29,823 nucleotides of DNA from JADJWR01 sp964610575 (GTDB taxonomy: Bacteria; Pseudomonadota; Gammaproteobacteria; Burkholderiales; Burkholderiaceae_F). The translations under genes and the position numbers were made by a program. The notes under the pieces are model-generated. The model made no database searches. It saw nothing but the letters and a program-made list of their open reading frames with translations, and was not told where the DNA came from. The DNA lies in the NCBI GenBank assembly GCA_964610575.1, contig CAZSYX010000039.1:1-29823 (forward strand), given 5' to 3'. Shown one piece after another: positions 1 through 7,388 of the stretch. Each line of letters opens with the position of its first letter. Position 1 is the stretch's first letter.

Positions 1-66
1 GCCACCCGCCGCCCTTGGCGGGCACGACCTCCGCAGTCACGCCCGTGAACGCAACATCAGGGCCGA
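1..66 (-). other. Window edge downstream of the reductase gene; possible start of another ORF
   Basis: These 66 bases follow the stop codon of the reductase gene. On the minus strand one frame runs open to the window edge and reads IGPDVAFTGVTAEVVPAKGG, which looks protein-like. The same frame is also open far back into the 3' end of the reductase gene. Two GTG codons could start it, at 40 and at 25. The one at 25 has GGAGG only two bases upstream, which is too close to be an ideal ribosome site. The fragment is too short to identify and may be chance. Confidence 0.2.
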
Positions 67-2277
67 TCAGCCGGCGGCCGTCGCGGTTCCAGCCTGCCTC
101 GGCTTGCGCCGGCGCGCCGCGGCCTTCTTCGTCGCCCCGACTGACGCCGGCCGGTTCTGCGGCGCGGCGGCCTTGGCGGCGGGCTTGCGGGCACGCTTCG
201 GTTTCTCGGGCGCTTCGCGCGCCGCGGCGCGCTTGCGCGCCGCCCCCTGCTTGGCCCTTGCGGCCAGCGCCAGCTCGCGCACGCGCGCGATGTCCTCGTC
301 GCTGAACGGCCCGTTTACGCCTGAGATCGCCGCCAGCCTCATGCCGTGCTTCAGGCCCAGCTTGTAGATCTCTCGCACCTTCTCCCACTCGATCGCGCGG
401 CCGACCGTGAAGTTCTCGAAGCGCCCTTCGAGTGCCAGCACGATGGTCTCGGCCAGGCACGCGTAGGCCACGCCCTTCGGCAGACCGATGTTCTTCATCT
501 TCACGTCGCCCGGCAGTTCTATCTCGCCGGACTCGATCACCAGCACGTCCGGGCGCTTGGCCACCTCCTCCGGCGGCAGGTCGAGCGGGCGCGCCACGTC
601 GGTGATCACGCAGCCGGGCTTGACCTTCATGATGTCGAGCACCTTCTTGCCGGCGCCCGAGGTCGCGGTGACGATCATGTCCATGTCGGCGATGTCGGTG
701 TCGGCGCGCGAAGACAGGAACATCTTCGCATCCGGCGTTTCCTTCCGGATCGACTCCTTCAGCGCCAGCAGCTTGGCGGTCTCCGGCGAGACCAGGTAGA
801 CCTCTTCCGCCGCCTTGACCAGCAGCCGTGCGCACACCGAGCCGATCGCACCTGTCGCACCGACCACCATCGCCTTGAACTTCACCCGCGCGTCGCCGTT
901 TGGCCGCGGCACCAGGCCGAGTTTCAGCAGCGCATCGTGCGCTGCCCACAGCGCGCCCGAGGCGCTGTAGCTGTTGCCGGTGGTGATCGGCAGCGGCGCG
1001 CGCTTGGCCACGGTGACGCCGGCGTCGCCGACCACCTTGGTGAAGGCGCCCAGGCCCATGATCTGCGCGCCGAGCTTGCGCGCCATCTCGGCGGCGTCGA
1101 GCAGCCGCTTGTAGGTGAACTCGGGGCTGTGGCTCATGATCTCCTTCGGCGTGCCGCCGACCGAGATCAGCCAGCCTTCGGCCTCCACGCCGGTCGGCGA
1201 CCTGATGCCGCTGACCTTCGAGTAGACGAATGGCGGCGCGTAGGCCATCACCCGCTCGAGCGCGTCCATGAACACCGGCGGCGAGACGCGCGACAGCATC
1301 TCGACCGGCTTGATCTTCTTGAAGTACTCCTGCGACAGCGGGTGGATGACGAACGCGAAGCGGTTGATCCGCTTCTCGCCTCCCGGATAGACGATCCGAG
1401 GCTCCATGCCCGCCTCGGTGATGATTCCGAGGTAATCGTCCTCGAGGATGTCGTCCGGGTTCTTGTCGGTGGCGGCGACGATCATCGCGTCGAGCAGGTT
1501 CGGCCCGAGCACGTGGCCGAACATCGACGGCGCGCCGTCGACCACCATCATCACGCCCTTGTCGGCGAAGGCCGCCGTGCGCTCGCCGTTGATGCTCGAG
1601 GTGATGATCGTCTTGCCGGCCAGTTCCTCGGCGCCGAACTCGTCGAGCTCGTGCACCGGAGCGACGATCACGGTCGCCTTGGCCATCGCGCGGCGCAATA
1701 CGAAGCGCGTCCACTGGTTCAGGATGTCCTCGGGGATGACGCGTGGCGGCTTCCAGTCGGCGACGTAGTGCGCGCCGCTGGCGTACAGCGACAGCGCGTC
1801 GAGCGAGGTGAGCAGCTTGGGCACGCCGAGCTGCAGCAGCGGGTCGGCGAACTGCAGGTTGTCGGTGTACTCGGCCATCGTCGTGGCCAGCTTGTAGCTG
1901 GACAGGCCGGACAGGAACAGGACCAGCGCGTTGTCGAAGTAGTTGCCGAGCTTGATCTGCGTGTGCCGCACCGCCCACTCGAGGAAGATCTCGCCCAGGC
2001 GGGCGCCGGTGGTCACCGGCACGCGCGTGACCAGGCTCTTCATGTGCGCGGCTTCCTTGTCGACAAAGCGGCACGAGCCGACGGTGTAGCTGTCCCGCGC
2101 CAGGCCGATGCCGATCACGTCGGCCTGTCTTTCCCACTGCTTCAGCAGCCGCTCGGCCTTGGCCTTGTTGCCGTCGGTGCCGAACCGCTTGACGCTGAGC
2201 TGCTTGCCCAGGAAGCGTGTCGTGAACTCGAAATCCTGGCTGCTCGAGCCGAGGCTGATGCTGACCACATTCTTCAT
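67..2277 (-). CDS. Acyl-ACP reductase-like (COG5322-type) oxidoreductase with large N-terminal extension and Lys/Arg-rich tail
   Basis: The protein has 736 residues. The ATG at 2277 is chosen because AAGGAG lies about 8 bases upstream. Residues ~305-655 resemble cyanobacterial long-chain acyl-ACP reductase, which makes fatty aldehydes from acyl-thioesters with NADPH. The matches are LGAFTKV (~409-415), ITTGNSYSA (~431-439), the Rossmann glycine motif VVGATGAIGS (~471-480), YACLAET (~605-611) and LEGRFENFTVGR (~616-627). C607 aligns with the proposed acyl-accepting cysteine (C294 in Synechococcus, from memory). Residues 1-300 are soluble-looking and I do not recognise them; the family's usual length is only ~340. 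Residues ~672-736 form a Lys/Arg/Ala/Pro-rich tail like histone H1. It is divergent from an iron alcohol dehydrogenase across 106 bp. Substrate and direction are inferred; an amino-acid or shikimate-type dehydrogenase label is the likely automatic name. Confidence 0.72.
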   Translation of the reverse strand: MKNVVSISLGSSSQDFEFTTRFLGKQLSVKRFGTDGNKAKAERLLKQWERQADVIGIGLARDSYTVGSCRFVDKEAAHMKSLVTRVPVTTGARLGEIFLEWAVRHTQIKLGNYFDNALVLFLSGLSSYKLATTMAEYTDNLQFADPLLQLGVPKLLTSLDALSLYASGAHYVADWKPPRVIPEDILNQWTRFVLRRAMAKATVIVAPVHELDEFGAEELAGKTIITSSINGERTAAFADKGVMMVVDGAPSMFGHVLGPNLLDAMIVAATDKNPDDILEDDYLGIITEAGMEPRIVYPGGEKRINRFAFVIHPLSQEYFKKIKPVEMLSRVSPPVFMDALERVMAYAPPFVYSKVSGIRSPTGVEAEGWLISVGGTPKEIMSHSPEFTYKRLLDAAEMARKLGAQIMGLGAFTKVVGDAGVTVAKRAPLPITTGNSYSASGALWAAHDALLKLGLVPRPNGDARVKFKAMVVGATGAIGSVCARLLVKAAEEVYLVSPETAKLLALKESIRKETPDAKMFLSSRADTDIADMDMIVTATSGAGKKVLDIMKVKPGCVITDVARPLDLPPEEVAKRPDVLVIESGEIELPGDVKMKNIGLPKGVAYACLAETIVLALEGRFENFTVGRAIEWEKVREIYKLGLKHGMRLAAISGVNGPFSDEDIARVRELALAARAKQGAARKRAAAREAPEKPKRARKPAAKAAAPQNRPASVGATKKAAARRRKPRQAGTATAAG

Positions 2278-2383
2278 ACAATGTCTCCTTGGCGCGGCGG
2301 TTCTTCTTCTTTTGTAGCCGATGATGCCACTGGCGCCGCTGCCCGCTGCGGACGGCGCCGAAACCCAATGATGGAGGACGTTC
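2278..2383. promoter_or_regulatory. Divergent promoter region between reductase and iron alcohol dehydrogenase
   Basis: This 106-bp gap must hold the 5' signals of both divergent genes. Each gene has a clear ribosome site: AAGGAG for the reductase and GGAGG at 2373-2377 for the dehydrogenase. A dyad GGCGCCG (2332-2338) / CGGCGCC (2353-2359) with a 14-base spacer lies near the middle and could be an operator. A TACAAA on the minus strand is a weak -10 candidate without a good -35. No sigma-54 box is evident. Confidence 0.45.
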
Positions 2384-3712
2384 GTGATCTCGAACTTGAT
2401 CGGCGACAGGGCCCGCGCGGTCGGCCTGCCAGCCGCGAAACGCGCCGCCGGCATCGTCACCCGCCTGCTGCCGATTCCCCAGCCGACCCTGATGGTCGGG
2501 CCCGGCTCCAGCGCCCGCCTGGGCCAGGCGGTGGGCGGCTTCGGCCACCGCCACGTGCTGATCGTCACCGACCAGGTGATCTCCAGGCTTGGCCTGCTGG
2601 AGCCGCTCGCCGAGGCGCTGGCCGCAGGCGGAACCGCATTCACGGTATTCGACGAGGTCACGCCCGATGCGCCGATCCCGGTGATCGAGAAGGGAATCGA
2701 GGTCTTCACCCGCGAGCACTGCGACGCGATCGTCGCCTTCGGCGGCGGCTCGGTGATGGACGCGGCCAAGGTCATCGGGCTGGCCGCCGCCAACGGCCGC
2801 CACCCGCGCTCCTTGGTCGGCTATTTCCGCGGCCTGCGCGGGCCGGCCCCCATCTATGCCGTGCCCACCACCGCCGGTACCGGCTCCGAGGTGACCGTGG
2901 CCGCGGTGATCTCCGATCCGGAGCGCGAGAAGAAGCTGGTCATCGCCGACACGCGCATCGTGCCGAAGATGGCGGCGCTCGATCCTCTGCTCATGACCGG
3001 CCTGCCGAAACCGGTGACGGCGGCCACCGGAATGGACGCACTGACCCACGCCGTGGAGGCCTACATCGGCTACTGGGGCACCAGCTTCACCGACCGCATG
3101 GCGCTGTCGGCGGTGTCGATGATCTACGAGAACCTGCCGCTGGCCTACAACGACGGCGGCAACCTCGCCGCGCGCGAGAAGATGGCGCTGGCGTCGACCT
3201 ACGCCGGGCTGGCCTTCACACGCGCCAACGTCGGCAACGTGCATGCGATCGCGCACCAGCTCGGCGGCAAGTACCACACCCCGCACGGGCTGGCCAACGC
3301 GATCGTGCTGCCGCACGTGCTGCGTTTCTCGGCGGGCGAGATCACCGGCAAGCTCGCCACGCTGGCGCTGCGCGCGAAGCTGGGCAATGAGGGCGAGTCC
3401 GAGGAAGAACTGGCCGACCGCTTCCTCGACTCGGTCGAAGCGCTCGCCGCCTCCGTCGGCATCCCGCGCTGCATCGACGCGCTGCGCGAGCGCGACATCC
3501 CGGCGCTGGCCGAAGCGGCCTGCTGGGAGGCCGACACCAACTACCCGGTACCGCGGCGGATGACGCAGGACGACTGCGAGGCGATGCTGCGCGCCGTGCT
3601 GCCCGCGGAGCCGGAGGTCAAGCAAGCCGCGCCGAAGAAACGGGTTGCCCGCAAGAAGGCCGCACCGGCGGCTGCCAAGGCCGCGCGCCGGCGCAGTGCC
3701 AAAGCGCAGTAG
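2384..3712 (+). CDS. Iron-containing alcohol dehydrogenase with Lys/Arg/Ala-rich C-terminal tail
   Basis: A 442-residue group III (iron-activated) alcohol dehydrogenase, interconverting aldehydes and alcohols with NAD(P)H. The nucleotide site is seen as GGGS (~120-123), followed by PTTAGTGSE (161-169). The metal ligands expected from FucO are present: D218 and H222 in GMDALTHAVEAY, H287 and H301 in NVHAIAHQLGG...TPHG. The start is GTG at 2384, with GGAGG six bases upstream. The catalytic core ends near residue 408, and residues ~410-442 are an added Lys/Arg/Ala-rich tail resembling histone H1 or phasin tails, not usual for this family. It is divergent from the acyl-ACP reductase-like gene, so its substrate may be the aldehyde made by that enzyme; this is inference. 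Confidence 0.88.
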   Translation: MISNLIGDRARAVGLPAAKRAAGIVTRLLPIPQPTLMVGPGSSARLGQAVGGFGHRHVLIVTDQVISRLGLLEPLAEALAAGGTAFTVFDEVTPDAPIPVIEKGIEVFTREHCDAIVAFGGGSVMDAAKVIGLAAANGRHPRSLVGYFRGLRGPAPIYAVPTTAGTGSEVTVAAVISDPEREKKLVIADTRIVPKMAALDPLLMTGLPKPVTAATGMDALTHAVEAYIGYWGTSFTDRMALSAVSMIYENLPLAYNDGGNLAAREKMALASTYAGLAFTRANVGNVHAIAHQLGGKYHTPHGLANAIVLPHVLRFSAGEITGKLATLALRAKLGNEGESEEELADRFLDSVEALAASVGIPRCIDALRERDIPALAEAACWEADTNYPVPRRMTQDDCEAMLRAVLPAEPEVKQAAPKKRVARKKAAPAAAKAARRRSAKAQ

Positions 3713-3728
3713 CGGCGCCCTGCAGCCC

Positions 3729-3753
3729 GCCCGGCGCGGTCAGCGCGCCGGGC
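3729..3753. terminator. Hairpin between convergent gene ends
   Basis: A perfect 10-bp stem, GCCCGGCGCG / CGCGCCGGGC with loop GTCAG, lies just past the stop of the alcohol dehydrogenase and covers the last codons and stop of the Nudix gene. It has no real T-run on either strand, so it would be a weak intrinsic terminator or a 3'-end stabiliser serving both convergent transcripts. Confidence 0.45.
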
Positions 3754-4327
3754 TTCGCTGCGGCCAGGTGCCGGCGCGGTGCTGCTGCAGCCAGTACGCG
3801 CCGATGATGGTCTTCACGTCGGTGACGCTTCCCTTCGCGATCCGGCCGAGCAGTTCGTCGAGCGTAGCGGTGAAGACTTCCAGCACTTCGCCGTCGTTGT
3901 CCACCGTGGCATCGAAGGCGAGGCCGCGGGCGAGGTAGATCTCGATCTTCTCGTCGCAATAGCCGATCGCGTTGTGGAAGCCACCGAGGTAGATCCACTC
4001 GCGCGCGGTGTAGCCGGTCTCCTCGCGCAGTTCGCGCCGAGCGCAGGAAAGGATGTCCTCGCCCGGATCGATCTTGCCGGCGGGGAACTCGACGAAGGTG
4101 CGCCTGAGCGGGTAGCGGAACTGGCGCTCGAGCACCAGGCGGCCGTCGTCGAGCACCGGCACCACCATCACCGCGCCCGGATGGCGCAGATACTCGCGCG
4201 GCGCAACGTGCCCGTCCGGGCAGCGCACCGTGTCCTCGTAGACCTTGAGGAACTGACCGGTGTAGGCGAGCCGCGACTCGAGGGTTTCCTCGGCCAGCGG
4301 GTCGGGCGTTTCAGACTGCTCGTTCAT
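3740..4327 (-). CDS. Nudix hydrolase, ADP-ribose pyrophosphatase type
   Basis: A 195-residue Nudix protein of the ADP-ribose pyrophosphatase (NudF-like) group, expected to hydrolyse ADP-ribose or similar nucleoside diphosphate sugars to AMP and a sugar phosphate with Mg2+. The full Nudix box is present at residues 84-106: G84, E90, R98-E99, E102-E103, G105. The N-terminal dimer strand region, ending in REYLRHPGAVMVVPV, fits the same group. The start is ATG at 4327. The gene begins 36 bases after the nuoN stop on the same strand, so it is probably the last gene of the complex I transcript. The substrate is assigned by family resemblance only. Confidence 0.85.
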   Translation of the reverse strand: MNEQSETPDPLAEETLESRLAYTGQFLKVYEDTVRCPDGHVAPREYLRHPGAVMVVPVLDDGRLVLERQFRYPLRRTFVEFPAGKIDPGEDILSCARRELREETGYTAREWIYLGGFHNAIGYCDEKIEIYLARGLAFDATVDNDGEVLEVFTATLDELLGRIAKGSVTDVKTIIGAYWLQQHRAGTWPQRSPAR

Positions 4328-4363
4328 CGACCACGCTGCTCGCGCTGAGCATCGCTCACTGGA

Positions 4364-5863
4364 CTACCCGCCCAGCGTGCGCACCATCGCCTGCGCGCAC
4401 AGCGCCAGCAGGTACTGCGGCACGATGCCGAGCACGAGCACGGAGATGCCGTTGACCGACAGCGCCACGCGCATCTCGGGCGCGGCGACGATCGGCGAGG
4501 TGTCGGCGGGCTCGTCGAAGTACATCACCTTGACCACGCGCAGGTAGTAGAAGGCAGCGACCAGCGACAACAGCACGGCGATCACCGCCAGCCAGATCGC
4601 GGTGCTCCCGCCGAGTCCGCCCATGCCGCTGCCGAGCAGCGCCTGCAGCACCACCAGCTTGGCGTAAAAGCCGACGGTCGGCGGGATGCCGGCCAGCGAG
4701 AACATCAGAAGAAGCATCACGAACGCGTACCACGGGCTGCGCCGGTTCAGGCCCTTCAGGTCGGCGATCTCCTCCGCCTCGAAGCCCTGCCGCGCCAGCA
4801 GCATGACGATGCCGAAAGTGCCGAGCGTGGTGATCGCGTAGGTGATCACGTAGAACATCGCCGCGCTCCAGGCGTTGGCGGTGGTCATCGTGTTGCCGCC
4901 GACCACGCCGGAGAACATCGCCAGCAGCATGAAACCCATCTGGCCGATCGTCGAATAGGCCAGCATCCGCTTGAGATTCGTCTGCGCGATGGCGGTGACG
5001 TTGCCGATCACGAGCGAGGCGATCGCCAGCAGCGCCAGCATCTTCTGCCAGTCCACCGCCAGCGGCAGCAGGCCCTCGACCAGCATGCGGAAGGCGATCG
5101 CGAACACCGCCAGCTTCGGCGCCGAACCGATCAGCACCGTGACCGGCGTCGGCGCGCCGTGATAGACGTCAGGCAGCCACATGTGGAACGGCACCGCGCC
5201 GAGCTTGAAGGCCAGGCCGGAGACGATGAACACCGTGCCGAGCACCAGCGCCGCGCGGCTGGCGACCTTGCCGGCGCTGATGTTGCGGGCCAGTTCGTTG
5301 AGGTCGAGCGTGCCGGCAGCGCCGTAAAGCATCGACATGCCGTACAGCAGGAAGCCGGAGGCCAGCGCGCCGAGCACGAAGTACTTCATCGCCGCCTCGG
5401 TCGCCTTGGCGTCGTCGCGGCGCAGGGCCACCAGCGCGTACAAGGCAAGCGCCTGCAGTTCCAGCCCGAGGTAGACGACGAGCAGGTTGTTGGCCGAGAT
5501 CATCACCATGACCCCGAGCAGCACGAACAGCGTCAGCACGAAGAACTCGCCATGCCACATGCCGCGATCACGTGCATAGCCCTGCGCGTAAACGAGCATC
5601 AGGCCGGTGGCCAGTGCGGCGAACATCTTCAGCACGTTGGCCATCGGGTCGGTGACGTACAGGCCGCCGAAGGCGTAGATCACCGCGTCCTGGGCGAGCA
5701 ACATGCCGCACAGCGCAGCGACGACGACCAGCGCCACCAGCGAAAGCGCATAGGTGACGTTGCGGCGCTCGTCGTCGAGGAAAAGGTCGACGACGAGGAT
5801 CAGCATCGTCGCCACGGCGAGCACGATCTCGGGAGCGGCGGCAAGGAGGTTCATCTCGTTCAT
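4364..5863 (-). CDS. nuoN: NADH-quinone oxidoreductase subunit N
   Basis: A 499-residue antiporter-like membrane subunit of complex I, one of three proton-translocating modules. It is hydrophobic throughout, consistent with the family's 14 helices. Key charged residues are visible: E135 in YLGLELQALA, K160 in the following TM5 region and K220 in GLAFKLGAVPFHMWLPDVYHG. The start is taken as ATG at 5863, with an alternative ATG at 5854. It follows nuoM by 10 bases and is the last of the 14 nuo genes. No frameshift or missing segment is seen. Confidence 0.97.
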   Translation of the reverse strand: MNEMNLLAAAPEIVLAVATMLILVVDLFLDDERRNVTYALSLVALVVVAALCGMLLAQDAVIYAFGGLYVTDPMANVLKMFAALATGLMLVYAQGYARDRGMWHGEFFVLTLFVLLGVMVMISANNLLVVYLGLELQALALYALVALRRDDAKATEAAMKYFVLGALASGFLLYGMSMLYGAAGTLDLNELARNISAGKVASRAALVLGTVFIVSGLAFKLGAVPFHMWLPDVYHGAPTPVTVLIGSAPKLAVFAIAFRMLVEGLLPLAVDWQKMLALLAIASLVIGNVTAIAQTNLKRMLAYSTIGQMGFMLLAMFSGVVGGNTMTTANAWSAAMFYVITYAITTLGTFGIVMLLARQGFEAEEIADLKGLNRRSPWYAFVMLLLMFSLAGIPPTVGFYAKLVVLQALLGSGMGGLGGSTAIWLAVIAVLLSLVAAFYYLRVVKVMYFDEPADTSPIVAAPEMRVALSVNGISVLVLGIVPQYLLALCAQAMVRTLGG

Positions 5864-5873
5864 CTCGCTGCCC

Positions 5874-7370
5874 CTACCGCGCCAACGGGATCTTCGACTG
5901 GCCGACGTGCTGCAGCAGTTCGGCCACCGAGGCGCCCATCAGGTCGGTGAACGGCTTCGGGTACACGCCCATCCACAGCACCGCGCCGGCCAGCAGCGCC
6001 AGGATCAAGAACTCGCGCGCGCCGATGTCGGTGAGCTCGGCCACGTGCGGGTTGCCCACCTCGCCGAAGATCACCCGCTTGTACATCCACAGCGAATACG
6101 CGGCGCCGAGGATCAGCGTCGTGGCCGCTGCCATGCCGATCCAGAAGTTGTACTTGACCGCGCCGAGGATGACGTAGAACTCGCCGACGAAGCCGCTGGT
6201 GCCCGGCAGGCCGCAGTTGGCCATCGCGAACAGCATCATGAAGGCGGCAAAGCGCGGCATCGTGTTCACCACGCCGCCGTAGTCGGCGATGTTGCGGCTG
6301 TGCATGCGGTCGTACATCACGCCGATGCACAGGAACATCGCGCCGGAGACGAAGCCGTGCGAGATCATCTGCACGATCGCCCCCTCGACGCCGATCCGGT
6401 TGAAGATGAAGAAACCGAGGGTGACAAAGCCCATGTGCGCGATCGAACTGTAGGCCACCAGCTTCTTCATGTCGGTCTGCACCAGCGCAACGAAACCGAT
6501 GTAGACCACCGCCACCAGCGAGATGGCGATGATGAACCAGGCGAGTTCGTGCGCCGCGTCCGGCGTGATCGGCAGCGAGAAACGCAGGAAGCCGTAGGCG
6601 CCGAGCTTCAGCATGATCGCCGCCAGCACCACGCTGCCGCCGGTGGGCGCCTCGACGTGCGCATCGGGCAGCCAGGTGTGCACCGGCCACATCGGCACCT
6701 TGACCGAAAACGCCGCGAAGAAGGCGAGGAAGAGCAGCACCTGCGCCGTGAGCGGGATCCTCACCTCGCGCCAGGCGGCGAGATCGAAGCTGCCGCCGGC
6801 GGCGTAGTAGAGGTAGACGAGCGCCACCAGCATCAGCAGCGAGCCCGCCAGCGTGTACAGGAAGAACTTGAACGCCGCGTAGACCCGGTTCGCGCCGCCC
6901 CAGACGCCGATGATGATGTACATCGGGATCAGCGTGGCTTCGAAGAAGATGTAGAAGAGCAGCCCGTCGGCGGCGGTGAAGACGCCGATCATCAGTCCCG
7001 ACAGGATCAGGAAGGCGGCGTAGTACTGCGCGACGCGGCTCTCGATCACCTCCCAGCCGGCGATCACCACGATCACGGTGATGAAGGCGGTGAGGATGAC
7101 GAACCAGACCGAAAGTCCGTCGATGCCGAGGTGGTAGTGCGCGTTCAGCCGCTCGATCCACATCGCCTTTTCGACGAACTGCAGGCCCGCCTGCGTGGCG
7201 TCGAAGCCGGTGTACAGCGGCAGCGTCACCAGCAGGCCGAGCAGGCTGCCGACGAGCGCCACCGTTCGCACCACGTTGGCGTTGCGGTCGCGGCCGGCGC
7301 CGAGGATCAGCACGCCGAAGCCGATCGGCAGCCAGATCGCGAGGCTCAGCCAGGGAAGCGTGTTCTGCAT
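5874..7370 (-). CDS. nuoM: NADH-quinone oxidoreductase subunit M
   Basis: A 498-residue antiporter-like proton-pumping subunit of the complex I membrane arm. E144 in IFFEATLIPMY and K224 in FSVKVPMWPVHTWLPDAHVE match the conserved pumping pair of the family. The length is normal. The ATG at 7370 follows the nuoL stop by 18 bases, with only a poor purine stretch (AAGAACAAGAA) as ribosome site, so translation may depend on coupling within the operon. Confidence 0.97.
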   Translation of the reverse strand: MQNTLPWLSLAIWLPIGFGVLILGAGRDRNANVVRTVALVGSLLGLLVTLPLYTGFDATQAGLQFVEKAMWIERLNAHYHLGIDGLSVWFVILTAFITVIVVIAGWEVIESRVAQYYAAFLILSGLMIGVFTAADGLLFYIFFEATLIPMYIIIGVWGGANRVYAAFKFFLYTLAGSLLMLVALVYLYYAAGGSFDLAAWREVRIPLTAQVLLFLAFFAAFSVKVPMWPVHTWLPDAHVEAPTGGSVVLAAIMLKLGAYGFLRFSLPITPDAAHELAWFIIAISLVAVVYIGFVALVQTDMKKLVAYSSIAHMGFVTLGFFIFNRIGVEGAIVQMISHGFVSGAMFLCIGVMYDRMHSRNIADYGGVVNTMPRFAAFMMLFAMANCGLPGTSGFVGEFYVILGAVKYNFWIGMAAATTLILGAAYSLWMYKRVIFGEVGNPHVAELTDIGAREFLILALLAGAVLWMGVYPKPFTDLMGASVAELLQHVGQSKIPLAR

Positions 7371-7388
7371 TTCTTGTTCTTGTCGCGT

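Noticed and set aside
346..3390. Plus-strand open frame of over 1000 codons opposite the reductase and across the promoter
   Set aside because: Its translation is His/Arg/Asp low-complexity, typical of the antisense of GC-rich genes, and it overlaps two well-supported genes.
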